A program made the translations under genes and the position numbers. A DNA stretch of 14,895 nucleotides from DATBAK01 sp038240075 (lineage in GTDB: Bacteria; Actinomycetota; Acidimicrobiia; IMCC26256; PALSA-610): contig JBBSEC010000113.1 of assembly GCA_038240075.1 (NCBI GenBank), positions 1-14,895 on the forward strand, written 5' to 3'. Shown here one piece after another: positions 6,005 to 13,592 of the stretch (positions are counted from its first letter, which is position 1; each line of letters begins with the position of its first letter). The notes below the pieces were generated by a model. The model was not told the DNA's origin, did not search any database, and worked only from the letters and a program-made list of their open reading frames with translations.

Positions 6005-8046
6005 GGCGCGGCGTCTCCGGTCGGCCCGGCGAAGGGCCGTTCGATCGGCATGGGGGGTGGGGGATCGGCGAGACCGAGCAGCGCGCGGGCGCGGTCGGCA
6101 ACGTGCTCCGGTGTGTACCCGAAGCGCTCGAGCGCGATGTCGCCGGGAGCGGACTCACCGAAGCGGTCGATGCTGACGACGTCGTCGGCGTACTTCGACC
6201 ACCCGAAGCTCACGGCCGCTTCGACCGCAAGGGTGGGCAGACCGGGGGGCAGCACGTCGGCCTTGTCTTCGTCGGACCGCGCTTCGAACAGGTCCCACGA
6301 CGGCATCGACACGAGCCGGACCGACAGTCCCTCCGAGACGAGCGCTTCACGAGCCCGGGCGCAGATCGAGACCTCGGAACCGGTACCGATGAGCACGAGG
6401 TCGATCTCGGGACGCGGCTCGTCGATCAGCACGTACGCACCGTTCGCGACTCCCGCGGCCGCACGCTCGGCGGTGCCATCGACGATCGGAACCGTCTGCC
6501 GGGTGAGGATGATCGCGGTGGGGCCGTCGCCGTCGATGTGCACCCGCCACGCCTGCGCGACCTCGTTGGCATCGGCGGGCCGGATCACGCGCAGATGCGG
6601 GATCGCGCGGATCGCGGCGAGCTGCTCGATCGGCTGGTGAGTAGGTCCGTCGGGACCGACGCCGATGGAGTCGTGGGTCCAGACAAACGCGACCTTCGCG
6701 CGCTGGATCGCCGCGAGTCGGGCGGCCGGGCGCATGTAGTCGGAGAACACGAAGAACGTGCCGCCGAACGGGAGCGTCCCCGACACCGACATTCCGTTCA
6801 TGATCGAGCCCATGGCGTGCTCGCGGATGCCGAAGTGAATGAGACGGCCGCTCAGGTCGCCCGCAGTGATCGCGGTCGCGCCGTCGACGAGCGTGCCGGT
6901 GTTCCCGGAGAGGTCGGCGCCTCCGCCGACGAGCCCCGGCACGACGTCGAAGATCGCGCCGAGCACCTTGCCGCTCGCGACGCGCGTGGCGAGCTTGTCG
7001 CCCGGCTGCCAGGTCGGCAGCTTTGCCTCCCACCCTTCGAGGCCACGTCCTTCGAGGCACGCGCCGTACTCGGCCGCCTTCTCGGGATGCTGCGTCGACC
7101 AGGCCGTGACCCGCTCGCGCCACTCGTCGCGCGGGTCGTTGCCGCGCCGGCCCGCAGCGCGGTAGAGCTCGAGCACGTCGTCGGGGACGAAGAAGTCCTC
7201 GGCCGGGAGCCCGAGGATCTCTTTCACCTTCGCGACCTCGTCGGCACCGAGCGGGTTGCCGTGCGCGTGCGCAGTGTCGGTGTACTTCGGCGACGGCCAG
7301 CCGATGTGACTGCGCAGCACGACGAGCGTCGGCCGGTCTTCCTCGGCGATGCCCTCACGGAGCCCGGCTTCGAGCACGTCGAGGTCGTTGGCGGTCTCGC
7401 CGAGCTGGACGACGTGCCAGCCGTACGCCTCGAACCGCTTCGGGACGTCGTCGCTGTACGAGAGCTCGGTCGGGCCGTCGATCGAGATGTGGTTGTCGTC
7501 GTACACATAGACCATGCGGCCGAGACCGAGGTGGCCCGCGAGCGACGCGGCCTCGTGGCTGATGCCCTCTTCGAAGTCGCCGTCGCTGCAGATCGCGAAC
7601 ACGTGGTGGTTGCTCACCTCGGGCCCGAAGCGCTGACGGAGGTGGGCCTCGGAGATCGCCATGCCGACGCCGTTGGCGATGCCCTGGCCGAGCGGGCCCG
7701 TGGTGACCTCGACGCCCCGCGTGTGCAACCGCTCGGGGTGACCCGGTGTCCGCGATCCCCACTCGCGGAACTGGCGGAGGTCGTCGAGCTCGAGGCCGAA
7801 GCCGGTGAGGTAGAGCATCGAGTACAGCAGGATCGATGCATGGCCGGCCGAGAGGACGAACCGGTCGCGATCCGCCCAATCAGGATCGCTCGCGCTGTAG
7901 TTCATGACGCGCGTCCACAGCACGTGCGCCAGCGGCGCCAACGCCATCGGTGTGCCGGGGTGCCCGTTCGCGGCGCGTTCGACCGCGTCCATCGCGAGCC
8001 CGCGGATCACATTGATCCCTCGTTGTTCCAACTCGGCTTCGTTCAC
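6001..8046 (-). CDS. tkt: Transketolase
   Basis: This 681-residue thiamine-diphosphate enzyme moves two-carbon units between ketose and aldose phosphates in the non-oxidative pentose-phosphate pathway. His29 (NGHPG), His69 (SAGHAS), His262 and His470 match conserved active-site histidines. SDGDFEEGISHE (154-165) with DDN at 183-185 forms the ThDP/metal site; the initial Ser instead of Gly also occurs in other actinobacterial transketolases. Glu409 in GIREH is the cofactor-activating glutamate. Length is normal. I chose GTG 8046 because AAAGGG stands 6 bases upstream. The in-frame ATG at 8067 would add MRTKGLA but lacks a ribosome site. It heads the tkt-tal-DUF427 unit, overlapping tal by 4 bases. 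A 124-base leader separates it from the FIST gene. Confidence 0.97.
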   Translation of the reverse strand: MNEAELEQRGINVIRGLAMDAVERAANGHPGTPMALAPLAHVLWTRVMNYSASDPDWADRDRFVLSAGHASILLYSMLYLTGFGLELDDLRQFREWGSRTPGHPERLHTRGVEVTTGPLGQGIANGVGMAISEAHLRQRFGPEVSNHHVFAICSDGDFEEGISHEAASLAGHLGLGRMVYVYDDNHISIDGPTELSYSDDVPKRFEAYGWHVVQLGETANDLDVLEAGLREGIAEEDRPTLVVLRSHIGWPSPKYTDTAHAHGNPLGADEVAKVKEILGLPAEDFFVPDDVLELYRAAGRRGNDPRDEWRERVTAWSTQHPEKAAEYGACLEGRGLEGWEAKLPTWQPGDKLATRVASGKVLGAIFDVVPGLVGGGADLSGNTGTLVDGATAITAGDLSGRLIHFGIREHAMGSIMNGMSVSGTLPFGGTFFVFSDYMRPAARLAAIQRAKVAFVWTHDSIGVGPDGPTHQPIEQLAAIRAIPHLRVIRPADANEVAQAWRVHIDGDGPTAIILTRQTVPIVDGTAERAAAGVANGAYVLIDEPRPEIDLVLIGTGSEVSICARAREALVSEGLSVRLVSMPSWDLFEARSDEDKADVLPPGLPTLAVEAAVSFGWSKYADDVVSIDRFGESAPGDIALERFGYTPEHVADRARALLGLADPPPPMPIERPFAGPTGDAAP

Positions 8047-8142
8047 AGCAAGCCCTTTCGTTCTCATGGTCGCGCACGCATGCGCTTCGCCGTCTGTGGG
8101 GCACTGGTCACGGCTGATGCGTTCGCTCCGGCGATCGGGGCC

Positions 8143-8148
8143 AGACTA
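8143..8148 (-). promoter_or_regulatory. Weak -10 candidate upstream of tkt
   Basis: On the minus strand TAGTCT fits TANNNT and lies in the 8047-8170 spacer, where a promoter for the tkt-tal-DUF427 unit is expected. It would leave a leader of about 90 bases. No recognisable -35 accompanies it and no riboswitch-like structure was found in the leader. Confidence 0.22.
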
Positions 8149-8170
8149 AACGCCGTCGCGGCCGGCTCCG

Positions 8171-9334
8171 TTACGCGAAGAGGGCGATGCTGGCGGTGAA
8201 CGCGTGAAGGAAGTTCCGGCCGCCGATCGGGCCGATCTCGCCGGCGCAGAACGCCCCCGCGAGCGGCACCGGACCGAGCCACTCCTCGATCATGCCGGTG
8301 TCGTGGTCGCGCCGGCCGAACAGGTGGACCCCGCGGCCGTTGCACGTGAACAGCAGCGCGGCGCGCACATCACCCCCGACGTCGGAGAGCAGCGCTGCGA
8401 GGTCCTCTTCCGCGGCGTGCGCATCGCGCACCTGGAACTGCAGGGTCTGACCGACCTCGACCTGCTCACCGACCGTGACGGTGCCGTTGCGGTGGTCGGC
8501 GGCGATCACGTTGCGGACGAGGAAGTCGCCACGATCGAACTCGGTGCGGTTCTCGTTGACGACGATGCCCATCTGCAGGCCGTGGGCCAACAGCTCGCGC
8601 TCCTCGTGACCGGCGGCCGCGACGAGCTCTTCGAGCCGCGCGATCGCAGTCCGGCCGCCGAGCTCCTCGACCACATTGCGCTCGGCCTTCGTCACCGTGA
8701 ACGGGCTTCCGACGGGACGGCAACCCTGCGACACGATCGTGCGCACCGCGACCTCGGGCGGCAGCACGACGCCGACGGCGCCGCGGTCGGTGACCCGGTC
8801 GTCGAGCGCGAGCCGGTTCGTCCCGGCGATCGGGCCGGCCGACGCGAGCCCGCCGATCACCTGCAAACCCGGCTCGCGCTCGTTGCAGAGGGCCAGCAGA
8901 TCGGCGACGGGGAACGAGAACGGATCGGCGAGCAGCAGCACGGTCGCGTCGCGATCGATGTCGGCGGGCCAACCCTCGACCCGCACACCCTCGGCCCCGT
9001 CGCCACCGACGTGCGCGTGCACATCGAGCACGAACCCGGTTGCGCGACCGCCACCCCAGTCGGCGGCCCAGACGCTCAGCGCGGGCTCGTCCTCGACCTC
9101 GCGCGACCCGCCCGCGATCGAGACCGCGGTCGCGCCGAGGAGCACGTCGGGCTCGATCAGCGCGCGCAACCCGTGCGCGATGTCGGTGAAGTACGCGACG
9201 TGGTGACGCGACATGAAGCACACGAGCAGGTCGGGCCGGTCGCCGTCGAGCTGCTCGATGATCTCGCCCGCGACTGCGCCGACCGCCTCGAACGCCACCG
9301 GGTGCGTCGAGAGCGCGGCGGCGTAGCGCGACAC
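8171..9334 (-). CDS. FIST-domain protein (FIST N and FIST C)
   Basis: This 387-residue protein shows the full two-part FIST architecture: an N-terminal half (about 30-200, with PDLLVCFMS and an IGGLAS segment near 160) and a C-terminal FIST_C half (about 218-370) ending in CAGEIGPIGGRNFLHAFTAS at 363-382, the hallmark of the family. FIST domains are predicted small-ligand sensors found in signal-transduction proteins. Here there is no attached kinase, cyclase, chemoreceptor or membrane segment, so it is a stand-alone cytoplasmic sensor or ligand-binding protein whose ligand cannot be inferred. The GTG start at 9334 is the longest available; no strong Shine-Dalgarno precedes it, so the true start could be a few codons inward. 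It begins 8 bases after the stop of the small upstream gene, so the two are probably cotranscribed. Confidence 0.9.
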   Translation of the reverse strand: MSRYAAALSTHPVAFEAVGAVAGEIIEQLDGDRPDLLVCFMSRHHVAYFTDIAHGLRALIEPDVLLGATAVSIAGGSREVEDEPALSVWAADWGGGRATGFVLDVHAHVGGDGAEGVRVEGWPADIDRDATVLLLADPFSFPVADLLALCNEREPGLQVIGGLASAGPIAGTNRLALDDRVTDRGAVGVVLPPEVAVRTIVSQGCRPVGSPFTVTKAERNVVEELGGRTAIARLEELVAAAGHEERELLAHGLQMGIVVNENRTEFDRGDFLVRNVIAADHRNGTVTVGEQVEVGQTLQFQVRDAHAAEEDLAALLSDVGGDVRAALLFTCNGRGVHLFGRRDHDTGMIEEWLGPVPLAGAFCAGEIGPIGGRNFLHAFTASIALFA

Positions 9335-9342
9335 CCGCGTGC

Positions 9343-9723
9343 CTAGCCGAGGACGGTCAGCGGCACGACCACAGCCGAGCCGGTCTCGGTGATCGTGCAG
9401 TGGGCCTCGATGGTGCCGGGAGCGTCGAACTCGAGCTCACCCTTGACGAGGCGGTATCCGAACTTGCCGGGCTCGACGACGAACTGCTGCACGTTGCGAC
9501 CCACTTCCTCGCCGGCGTCGTTCACGAACCGGGTCTCGAGCGTGCCGCTGCCTTCGCCGTCCTGCGGGACGCGGACGAGCACCACGAGGTGGGGCGAGAG
9601 GTGCGCGGGGAACGCATCGGCCTTGGTGGAGAAGAACGCGCCCGTGATGTCGATGCGGGTGGACGGGCCTTCGACCTGGCGGAAGTTGATGTTCTCGACG
9701 AAGAGGGCCGCGACGATGTCCAT
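9343..9723 (-). CDS. Small beta-rich protein of unknown function (possibly DUF6941-like)
   Basis: This 126-residue protein has no signal peptide or transmembrane segment and a single cysteine. Alternating hydrophobic stretches (LVVLVRVP at 46-53, FVVEPGKFGYRL at 81-92, AVVVPLTVL at 117-125) suggest a compact beta sandwich. The layout, a short IDITGAFFS-type opening, an RVP strand, a PG turn and a C-terminal strand, reminds me of DUF6941 proteins, but that is recollection rather than a verified match. The ATG at 9723 is supported by a TAGATT hexamer 6 bases upstream, fitting leaderless expression. The stop is 8 bases from the FIST gene start, so the two are likely one operon and may work together. 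No function is known. Confidence 0.8.
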   Translation of the reverse strand: MDIVAALFVENINFRQVEGPSTRIDITGAFFSTKADAFPAHLSPHLVVLVRVPQDGEGSGTLETRFVNDAGEEVGRNVQQFVVEPGKFGYRLVKGELEFDAPGTIEAHCTITETGSAVVVPLTVLG

Positions 9724-9729
9724 GGCCCG

Positions 9730-9735
9730 AATCTA
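9730..9735 (-). promoter_or_regulatory. Candidate -10 box for a leaderless small-protein/FIST transcript
   Basis: TAGATT on the minus strand fits TANNNT and ends 6 bases before the ATG at 9723, as expected for a leaderless mRNA. A TTGATC hexamer (9756-9761) lies upstream, but with a 20-base spacer, longer than the usual 17-18. Confidence 0.4.
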
Positions 9736-9788
9736 CCGGCTGGTTCCGAGGCGTCGATCAACGGCGCCGGCCGTCGGGGTCTACGGGC

Positions 9789-11522
9789 TCAACGCAGCTG
9801 GGCCAGCTCCAGCACCTCTCGATAGAACGAATCGCTCTCGGCGAGATGGCCGGGCTCCTCGAAGCCCTGGAGGGTGCCGTCGTTGATCACCATGATCCGG
9901 TCGCACATGGTCAGCGTCGAGAGCCGGTGCGCGATCACGAACACGGTGGTCCGCGGCGCGAGCTCGCGCATCGTCTGGCGCATCAACGCTTCGGAGCGCC
10001 CGTCGAGTGAGCTGGTCGGCTCGTCGAACACCATCATGTCGGGATCGTCGACCAGGGCGCGTGCGATGCACAGTCGCTTCCGCTGGCCACCGGAGAGCCG
10101 GCTGCCGCGTTCTCCGACCGGCGCGTCGAGGCCCGCCGGCATCAGCGCCATGTCGTCGTGCAGGTGCGCGCGCCGGATGGCCCGTTCGACATCGGAGTCG
10201 GAGATGTCGTCGCGGAAGAAGCGGACGTTCTCGGCGACCGTGCCCGCGAACAGCAGCGGGTCCTGCGCGACGAAGGCCACGTGCTGGTACCAGTCGTCGA
10301 TCGACAGGCCGCGGACGTCGCGCCCGTCGACGAGAACCGCGCCGGCCGTCGGCTCGCGCAGGCGGAGGATGAGGGAGACCAGCGTCGACTTGCCCGCTCC
10401 CGAAGGCCCGACGATGCCGATGATCTCACCCCGCTCGACGCTGAACGACACGTTGCGCAAGACGGGTTCGCCAGGCTGGTACTCGAAGGCCACGTCGCGG
10501 AACGCGAGGCGACCGATCTCGGCGACGGGCTCGCCACTGCGATCGAGCGCGGCCGCCTCGTAGCGCGCGACCTCACCGGCCAGCAGGTCGAAGTACGGAG
10601 CCGAGTCGTGCACGCTCTGAAGCCCCGACTGCGCACCCTGCCCGTAGGAGACCGAGCGCAGCATGATCAGTACCACCGCGCCGAGCGTCGACAGCTCCGA
10701 GAAGCCCATGCTGTACGCGACGGCGAGCGCGCCGACGATGAGGGTGAGCGCGGCGGCCTGGTAGACCGCGGGAAGCAGTTGCACGAGGATGATGCGCGCG
10801 CGTTGGCGGCTGCCGACATCGTCGACGAGCTCGTGCAGGCGGGATCGCACCTGCCCTTCGACTTCGAAGATGCGCGCTTCCTGCGTCGTCGCTGCGAACT
10901 CCGTCAATCCGGTCGCGAACGCGAGGTTCGCCTCCGCCATGAGGCCCGCCCGGCGCCGCACCGCGGCGCGCAACGGGCGCAGGCACAATCCGATCACGAG
11001 TGCGGTGCCCGCGACCACGACCGATGCGGTGGGGTTCACCACGACTGCCGCGACGATCAACGCCACCAGGTTGAGCGACGCGACCACGCCGGTCATCAGG
11101 CTCATCACCGCGCTCGACGCCTCGGTCGTGTAGGTGGTGAGCAGCTCCTGCAGCCGACCGGTGCGTTCTTCAGCCTGCAGCGCCCACGTTGCGTCGAGAT
11201 ACGCGCCGGCAACGGTCTTGCGCAGCGTGGTCACCACGGCGGTGGTCGCGGCGGCTTCGAGGCAGGCCTGCCACGCGTTGAGACCCAAGCGGAGCACGAC
11301 CAGCGCCCCGCCGACCGCGAGCAGCGCTCCGACGTCGAAGCTCGCGTGCACGGGACCGAGCGCGAGCCGCACGCTGGTTGCGTGCGCGCTCTTCGTCGCG
11401 ATCGAGACCGCGACTCTCGCGATGATGAGGAGCACCGCCGCTTCGGAGAAGCCGCCGATGAGCGACGAGAAGGCGAGCAGGATCAGGCGCCTGCGTTGAC
11501 CGCGGAGAGCCGATCTCAGCAC
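9789..11522 (-). CDS. ABC exporter, fused membrane and ATPase domains
   Basis: This 577-residue half-transporter would form a dimer in the cytoplasmic membrane. Residues 1-300 form the membrane domain, with hydrophobic segments near 12-36, 63-83, 143-162, 166-182, 247-270 and 277-292. The ATPase domain follows: Walker A GPSGAGKST at 372-380, Q-loop Gln420, signature LSGGQ at 476-480, Walker B MMVFDE at 496-501 and H-loop His532. All catalytic residues are present. This is the type I (MsbA/Sav1866-like) exporter layout, which carries lipids, peptides, drugs or glycolipids; the substrate is not readable. The GTG at 11522 is well bounded, because an in-frame TAA lies two codons upstream, although no clear Shine-Dalgarno is seen. 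It starts 36 bases after the nagA stop on the same strand, so it may share a transcript with nagA and the glycosyltransferase. Confidence 0.93.
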   Translation of the reverse strand: MLRSALRGQRRRLILLAFSSLIGGFSEAAVLLIIARVAVSIATKSAHATSVRLALGPVHASFDVGALLAVGGALVVLRLGLNAWQACLEAAATTAVVTTLRKTVAGAYLDATWALQAEERTGRLQELLTTYTTEASSAVMSLMTGVVASLNLVALIVAAVVVNPTASVVVAGTALVIGLCLRPLRAAVRRRAGLMAEANLAFATGLTEFAATTQEARIFEVEGQVRSRLHELVDDVGSRQRARIILVQLLPAVYQAAALTLIVGALAVAYSMGFSELSTLGAVVLIMLRSVSYGQGAQSGLQSVHDSAPYFDLLAGEVARYEAAALDRSGEPVAEIGRLAFRDVAFEYQPGEPVLRNVSFSVERGEIIGIVGPSGAGKSTLVSLILRLREPTAGAVLVDGRDVRGLSIDDWYQHVAFVAQDPLLFAGTVAENVRFFRDDISDSDVERAIRRAHLHDDMALMPAGLDAPVGERGSRLSGGQRKRLCIARALVDDPDMMVFDEPTSSLDGRSEALMRQTMRELAPRTTVFVIAHRLSTLTMCDRIMVINDGTLQGFEEPGHLAESDSFYREVLELAQLR

Positions 11523-11558
11523 GCCCGCTTATCGGCCGCGAAGCGCGCGAGATGAACC

Positions 11559-12680
11559 TCAGGGGGCGAGGTCGACGGGTCGGCCGCCGATCCACACCGC
11601 GCGGACGGCGAGCGACTCCCGGTCGAGCGCGACGATGTCGGCGCGCCGCCCGGCCTCGAGGCGGCCCCGGTCGGTGCATCCCAGGATCTGCGCGGGCACC
11701 GTCGCGGCGAGCTCGACGGCCCGGGCGAGCGAGAACCCCAGGTCGACGACGTTGCTCACGGCCCGGTCCATCATCAGGACCGAGCCGGCGAGGGTGCCGT
11801 CGGGCAGGCGGGCCGCTCCGTCGCGTTCCCGCATCACGACCTCGCCGATGGTGCCGGCCTCGACCGCCACCGCGTCGGTGACCAGCGCAACCGAGCGCTT
11901 GGCTCCGATCGCGAGCCGGAGCGCGGCCGGATGCACGTGCACGAGATCGGCGATCAGCGACGGTGTCAACCGCGCGTCGTCGAGCGCGGCTCCCGCCAGG
12001 CCCGGCTCGCGATGGTTGAACGGCGCCATGCCGTTGAAGAGATGGGTGACGAGCGTCGCGCCGGCGCTGGCGGCCGCGCGCGCTTCGTCGTAGGTCGCGG
12101 TGCTGTGCCCGATCGCGACGACGACACCGGCCGCCGCGAGCATTCGAGTGCCGGCGAGATCGGGGTCGGCTTCCGGCGCGAGCGTGACGATGCGCACGAG
12201 GCCCGGCGCGCGTTCGAGCAGGGTTTCGAGCCACGCGCGATCGACGGTACGAAGGTGCTCGACCACGTGCGCGCCCGGCGCGCCGCCGAGGAACGGTCCT
12301 TCCAGGTGCACGCCAAGCACGGCCGCACCGGAGTCGCCGGTATCGGACGCGAGACCGCGCGCGACGGCCAGGGGTTCCTCGTACGACGCGAGCGGAGCCG
12401 ACACCAGGGTCGGGCAGCACGCGGTGACACCGTGACGCGCCTGCGTGTGCAGCGCGCGCTGCCATCCCGCCACGTCCGAGTGCGCAAAGTCGATGGCACC
12501 CAGTCCATTGATCTGGAGGTCGACGAACCCGGGCACCAACACGACATCCGCGGGACCGGTCGCGCCGGGCCGCGACCCGGTGCCGACGCCCACGATGTGG
12601 GCCCCGTCGAACTCGACCCAACCGGTGTCGTGGTGATCGCAGCCGTCGGCCACTACGCCGGCGCCGGCGATGACGGTCAT
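11559..12680 (-). CDS. nagA: N-acetylglucosamine-6-phosphate deacetylase family protein
   Basis: This 373-residue amidohydrolase is of the NagA type, which removes acetate from N-acetylglucosamine 6-phosphate to give glucosamine 6-phosphate. The family order is clear: PGFVDLQINGLG (50-61, with Gln56-x-Asn58 replacing the HxH of other amidohydrolases, as in E. coli NagA), GVHLEGPF (123-130, metal ligand Glu127), GHS (His192), VTHLFNGM (His213), DLVHVHP (His248) and LVTDA (catalytic Asp269). One oddity is Leu246 in DLVH, where NagA proteins usually have Gly (DGxH). Length fits the family. The ATG overlaps the glycosyltransferase stop (ATGA, 12677-12680), and GAGG lies 8 bases upstream. No nagB, PTS gene or ROK kinase accompanies it, so a catabolic role is not assured; amino-sugar recycling or a related N-acetyl substrate are alternatives. 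Confidence 0.9.
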   Translation of the reverse strand: MTVIAGAGVVADGCDHHDTGWVEFDGAHIVGVGTGSRPGATGPADVVLVPGFVDLQINGLGAIDFAHSDVAGWQRALHTQARHGVTACCPTLVSAPLASYEEPLAVARGLASDTGDSGAAVLGVHLEGPFLGGAPGAHVVEHLRTVDRAWLETLLERAPGLVRIVTLAPEADPDLAGTRMLAAAGVVVAIGHSTATYDEARAAASAGATLVTHLFNGMAPFNHREPGLAGAALDDARLTPSLIADLVHVHPAALRLAIGAKRSVALVTDAVAVEAGTIGEVVMRERDGAARLPDGTLAGSVLMMDRAVSNVVDLGFSLARAVELAATVPAQILGCTDRGRLEAGRRADIVALDRESLAVRAVWIGGRPVDLAP

Positions 12681-13498
12681 TCCGAGCGCCTCAGCACGAA
12701 CCAGAGCCGCGCGAGACCCGAGATCGTCCGCGGAATGCGACGCACGATCGAGGTGCGTGCGGGCCGGAGCTCCTCCGCGTCGACCGGGATCTCGGCCACC
12801 ACGAGCCCGGCTCGCTCGGCGCGCAGGACCAGCTCCGTGTCGAAGAGATCGCGTCCGAACTTGCAGCGCGCGACCACGGGCAGAAGCGGCTCGCGCCGCA
12901 GGACCTTCATGCCGTGCGTATCGCTCACCGTGAGTCCGAATCCGGTGCGCAGGATCGTGGAGAACGTGGTGGTGACGAGGCGGCGGCTCCAGCTACGGCG
13001 ATCGTCGGCGCCGGGCGCGCGCTTCGAGCCGACCACGATCGCCGGCAGCGAGTCGTGCGGTCGTTCGGGCTCACGCATGCGGTCGACGGCACGCGCGATG
13101 AACCCGATGTCGTAGTAGTCGCAGTCGAAGTTGACCACAATGTCGCCGCGCGCCTCGAGCAGACCGTGCCGGAGCGCGTTGCCGTAGTCGGCGTGCTCGC
13201 GGTGTAGCACGCGCACCTCGGGACTCCGCGCCGCGACCACCGCCGCGATCGCGAAGGTGTCATCGGTCGAGCCGTTCTCGACGACGACGATCTCGAACGG
13301 CTCGCCGCGCACACGCAGGCCGTCGAGCAACTCTCCGAGGGAACGCTCGATGATCGTTGCTTCGTTGAAGGCCGGCATCACGATGCTGATCGCAACGCCG
13401 GGCTCGGTGCTCGACGACCCGTTCGACGATTCGTTCGACGACCCGGGGGACGCGTCGGTCACTGCCGGCGCCGATCGCGTCGGGCCGCGCGCGACCAC
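12677..13498 (-). CDS. Family 2 glycosyltransferase
   Basis: This protein of up to 273 residues is a GT-A fold enzyme that moves a sugar from a nucleotide donor. Landmarks are ISIVMPAFNEA (37-47), ENGSTDDT (74-81), the metal-binding DCD at 125-127, GSKR (157-160), SDTHGMKVLRRE (192-203) and a FDTELVLRAERAG segment (219-231) before a basic C-terminus. It has no transmembrane helix, resembling soluble dolichol/polyprenyl-phosphate mannose synthase-like enzymes; donor and acceptor are unknown. Residues 1-34 precede the fold and are Ser/Gly/Asn rich, encoded partly by a 12-base tandem repeat. The start is uncertain: GTG 13498 is the longest, GTG 13462 (Val13) is possible, and neither has a convincing ribosome site. 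Met41 would remove the first strand and is unlikely. It heads the run with nagA, overlapping it by 4 bases. Confidence 0.9.
   Translation of the reverse strand: MVARGPTRSAPAVTDASPGSSNESSNGSSSTEPGVAISIVMPAFNEATIIERSLGELLDGLRVRGEPFEIVVVENGSTDDTFAIAAVVAARSPEVRVLHREHADYGNALRHGLLEARGDIVVNFDCDYYDIGFIARAVDRMREPERPHDSLPAIVVGSKRAPGADDRRSWSRRLVTTTFSTILRTGFGLTVSDTHGMKVLRREPLLPVVARCKFGRDLFDTELVLRAERAGLVVAEIPVDAEELRPARTSIVRRIPRTISGLARLWFVLRRSE
13411..13446. repeat. 12-base tandem repeat, three units, inside the glycosyltransferase N-terminus
   Basis: Three consecutive 12-base units at 13411, 13423 and 13435 share the core TCGACGA. They differ at two positions in the middle unit and at the final base of the third. 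On the minus strand they encode a four-residue period ending in Ser-Ser (GSS, NESS, NGSS). Because the unit is a multiple of three, copy number could change without a frameshift. Confidence 0.8.
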
Positions 13499-13556
13499 GG
13501 CGGGCCGTAGAAACCTTCAATGATCCCGCTGAGACGGAAGGCCCGAGGCACGGCGG

Positions 13557-13582
13557 TAGAGTACCGGCGCTTGCAGGGGGGA
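13557..13582 (+). promoter_or_regulatory. Candidate -10 and Shine-Dalgarno before the leader ORF and acyl-CoA ligase
   Basis: TAGAGT at 13557-13562 fits TANNNT; transcription would then start near 13569. AGGGGGGA at 13575-13582 is a strong Shine-Dalgarno. It lies 10 bases before the ATG of the five-codon ORF (13593) but 24 bases before the ligase ATG (13607), so it serves the small ORF best. No clear -35 is visible. The spacer 13499-13592 also has to hold the promoter of the divergent glycosyltransferase, which I could not identify. Confidence 0.4.
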
Positions 13583-13592
13583 TTACCGATCG

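Noticed and set aside
5348..6640. 430-codon plus-strand open frame opposite tal and tkt
   Set aside because: It crosses two well-supported genes on the other strand and looks like GC-driven antisense.
8047..8170. Riboswitch (for example TPP) in the tkt leader
   Set aside because: No conserved TPP core or other known riboswitch pattern is seen, and the spacer is short and unstructured apart from small GC palindromes.
6103..8199. 698-codon plus-strand open frame opposite tkt
   Set aside because: It is antisense to a clear transketolase; its Arg/Asp/Val/Gly-rich composition is what the complement of high-GC codons gives, and no family motif appears.
8204..9346. 380-codon plus-strand open frame opposite the FIST gene
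   Set aside because: The FIST frame has unmistakable family motifs; this one is a low-information complement.
9761..9774. ACGGC/GCCGT hairpin between the ABC exporter and the small-protein gene as a terminator
   Set aside because: It is only 5 base pairs with a 4-base loop and no T-run; such palindromes are frequent by chance in this base composition.
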